64,000 bases of DNA from Rhabditophanes sp. KR3021. Lineage: Eukaryota > Nematoda > Chromadorea > Rhabditida > Alloionematidae. The notes under the pieces were generated by a model, which saw only the letters and a program-made list of their open reading frames with translations, did not search any database and had not been told where the DNA came from. This document shows, piece after piece, positions 62,474-64,000 of this stretch. The stretch spans positions 2,418,001 through 2,482,000 of the forward strand of contig CAUJLY010000006.1 in the NCBI GenBank assembly GCA_963281155.1, read 5' to 3'. Position 1 is the first letter of the stretch. Each line of letters begins with the position of its first letter. The position numbers and the translations under genes are program-made.

Positions 62474-62980
62474 TTATGTGTCTTTTTTGAGTTGGCACTT
62501 GGATGAAATACTTTTTAGTATATCAGTTTCACCGTTGATAATTTTTAATATTAGTTTATTTCTATTTTCCTCATCCAAGTCTGAGCATTCTTGTGTCAAT
62601 AGAGTTAAATAATTTTCGGATATATCACTTTTTTCTTCCTCATCATCTTCTAATATCCCGTCGAAAGCTAGGTTTGATCCGAAGAATTTAACGAAATTCT
62701 TTAAATACCTTGTTTTGAACTCTTCACAATAACCAGCTACTTTGTGAAGTTCAACCATGCTTTTTCGTAACTGAAATATATAGTCTATCATAAAGGTATC
62801 CAATTCTTTATTTCCTGTTTTCATTTGCACACCATCTTTTTGCATTTGTTGTATTAACTATAAACAATGGAAGATTAGTTGATATTAGCTAATATTGATA
62901 CTAATAAATGAGTGAAGAGTTCTGTTTCTAGAATAATATACATTCGCGCACAAAACACTGCGAATCATCTTAATTTGCAT
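62474..62980 (-). CDS. Small acidic helical protein, about 140 aa, unknown
   Basis: A 384-base exon (62857-62474) starts after a TTTATAG acceptor and reads LIQQMQKDG to KCQLKKDT. A possible first exon, 62980-62942, starts MQIKMIRSVLCAN and joins in phase 0 across an 84-base GTATAT..TTATAG intron, giving about 140 residues. The product is rich in charged residues with helix-type spacing (IFQLRKSMVELHKV, YLTLLTQECSDLDEENRNKL) and an acidic run (LEDDEEEKSD). No clear signal peptide or known domain is seen. The short first exon is less certain than the second. Confidence 0.55.
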
Positions 62981-63857
62981 GGTAAGCTCTTTAAACCTTT
63001 ACTTTTTTCTCTTTTCTAGCCCGTTAGTTTGTTTGTAAATGCATCATATCAAAAGAAATGTATATCTAGTTGGATTGTCGGAAGGTATATATATTTGTTG
63101 CAGGTGCATATCAATTCTATACTACTACTTCTAGCTTATATATTTTAAATAGTTACATTGTGTTAAGTTTACAAGGATAACTTATTTGTAGTACTTAAAA
63201 TTTGGAGAGCAAGATATTAGCAAGTCCTCTCTGTAAGTGATTGTTCTAACAAAAGGAAATATTGGACAATAACCTAACTTCTTAAATGAAGCTTTGCGTG
63301 TCTTCACAGTTACTTATCTAGCCTTACCTATTTTTAAGATTGAATTGTTGTAAATAGCCATGGAATTGGTGTTAGAAGCACGACCAGTTCCCGGAAACTA
63401 ACCAGTTGTTACAAAGTTTTTACTTTTAATACAAACAATAAATTATCTAGGAATGACCAAAATTACGTGGTGCATTTTGTTGTCTTTCATATACTTGAGG
63501 AGGAATCATAAAAGCTATTGCTTATTCGTTATCAAATCACTGTTTCACCGTCACATAACCTCGAATTATCCTCGATCGCTCTTTAAATGCTTCAATTTCA
63601 TTGAAAATGTCAATGTCCTAGTCTCTATTTGAGCTTCACCTGTCAAAAATAATTAGCAAGCATCACTTCATCTTATTTAAATTTATTTACTTCCTACAAA
63701 TTATGATTCATTTATTTGCTCAAAACCTATATGAGAACGTAAATACATTTGGACTTTTTTTAAGTTAGAATATTTATCAAACAATGTCATTGTATATAAG
63801 ACTTCTGACAATTTAATCCACATTATTATAGATTTGTTTCAACTGACGATTCGAAGT
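62981..63857. other. Intergenic, divergent promoters
   Basis: Space between the small acidic gene (-) and the secreted-protein gene (+). A minor feature is a slightly less AT-rich stretch near 63540-63600. No coding frame is supported. Confidence 0.4.
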
Positions 63858-64000
63858 ATGAAAAGCTTATTGATAACGTCATTTCTAGTGATTTGCGTAA
63901 TCTCTAATATTAAGGTATGATTATTAAAAATATATTCTAGCAATATACTTCAATAATTAATTTTAACGATGTATTTTATTTAGTCACAAGCGGTTCCTTG
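63858..64000 (+). CDS. Start of a secreted-protein gene, cut by the window end
   Basis: Exon 63858-63914 encodes MKSLLITSFLVICVISNIK, a signal peptide. A GTATGA..TTTATTTAG intron of 69 bases leads in phase 0 to an exon at 63984 reading SQAVP, where the window stops. The signal peptide would be cut around SQA. Only 24 residues are visible, so the product cannot be named. Confidence 0.6.

Noticed and set aside
1..64000. CRISPR arrays, bacterial operons, prophage or rRNA/tRNA genes
   Set aside because: None seen. The gene structures are eukaryotic with spliceosomal introns, and no regularly spaced repeat array or tRNA-like box pair was found by eye.

Overview
This window looks like nuclear DNA of a chromadorean nematode. 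The DNA is strongly AT-rich and most introns are short, many of them only 31 to 60 bases. Several first coding exons sit directly behind a lone TTTTCAG/TTTTTAG-type acceptor, as expected where a spliced leader is added in trans. The gene set is animal and worm-like: Wntless/MIG-14, a QSOX thiol oxidase, an NLP-5-like neuropeptide precursor, a chemoreceptor-type 7TM receptor and an F-box protein. The compact, intron-poor genes would suit a clade IV (Strongyloididae-like) worm, but that placement is inference. ORF starts and exon joins were worked out by hand from reading frame and GT..AG signals; no search or expression data were available.

Region by region: 356-5113 is a complete, apparently young LTR retrotransposon on the minus strand, with identical 118-bp LTRs, a 5-bp target duplication and one open 1427-codon gag-pol frame. 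It carries a second RNase H domain after the integrase, while the usual RNase H behind the reverse transcriptase has lost catalytic residues. 5.1-10 kb looks empty. 10-13.4 kb holds QSOX (+) and a small secreted-protein gene (-). 17.2-19.5 kb holds a large, mostly disordered, possibly myristoylated protein (+). 21.4-23 kb has two small minus-strand genes of unknown function, followed by what may be a decayed RAD9-like fragment at 23.5-23.9 kb. 24.3-26.0 kb is Wntless, 27.3-27.9 kb the NLP-5-like precursor, 28.7-29.6 kb a four-helix membrane protein and 31.1-32.6 kb a bZIP factor, all on the minus strand. 32.7-41.5 kb is a gene-poor stretch.

41.6-45.9 kb encodes a PDZRN/LNX3-type protein (+) with one PDZ domain and no RING. 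46.0-50.2 kb has three minus-strand genes of unknown function. 52.2-53.2 kb is a coding exon without a visible start. 54.0-55.9 kb is an F-box-like protein (+), 56.3-57.1 kb a broken gene copy that may be RPA32-like (-), 59.4-60.6 kb a 7TM receptor (+), 62.5-63.0 kb a small acidic protein (-), and the window ends inside a secreted-protein gene (+).

The host genes do not form an obvious pathway. Wntless (Wnt secretion), the PDZRN scaffold and the neuropeptide precursor point to ordinary cell signalling; neighbours appear independent, not operonic. The feature most worth following is the retrotransposon, whose domain order is unusual and whose condition suggests recent or continuing activity.
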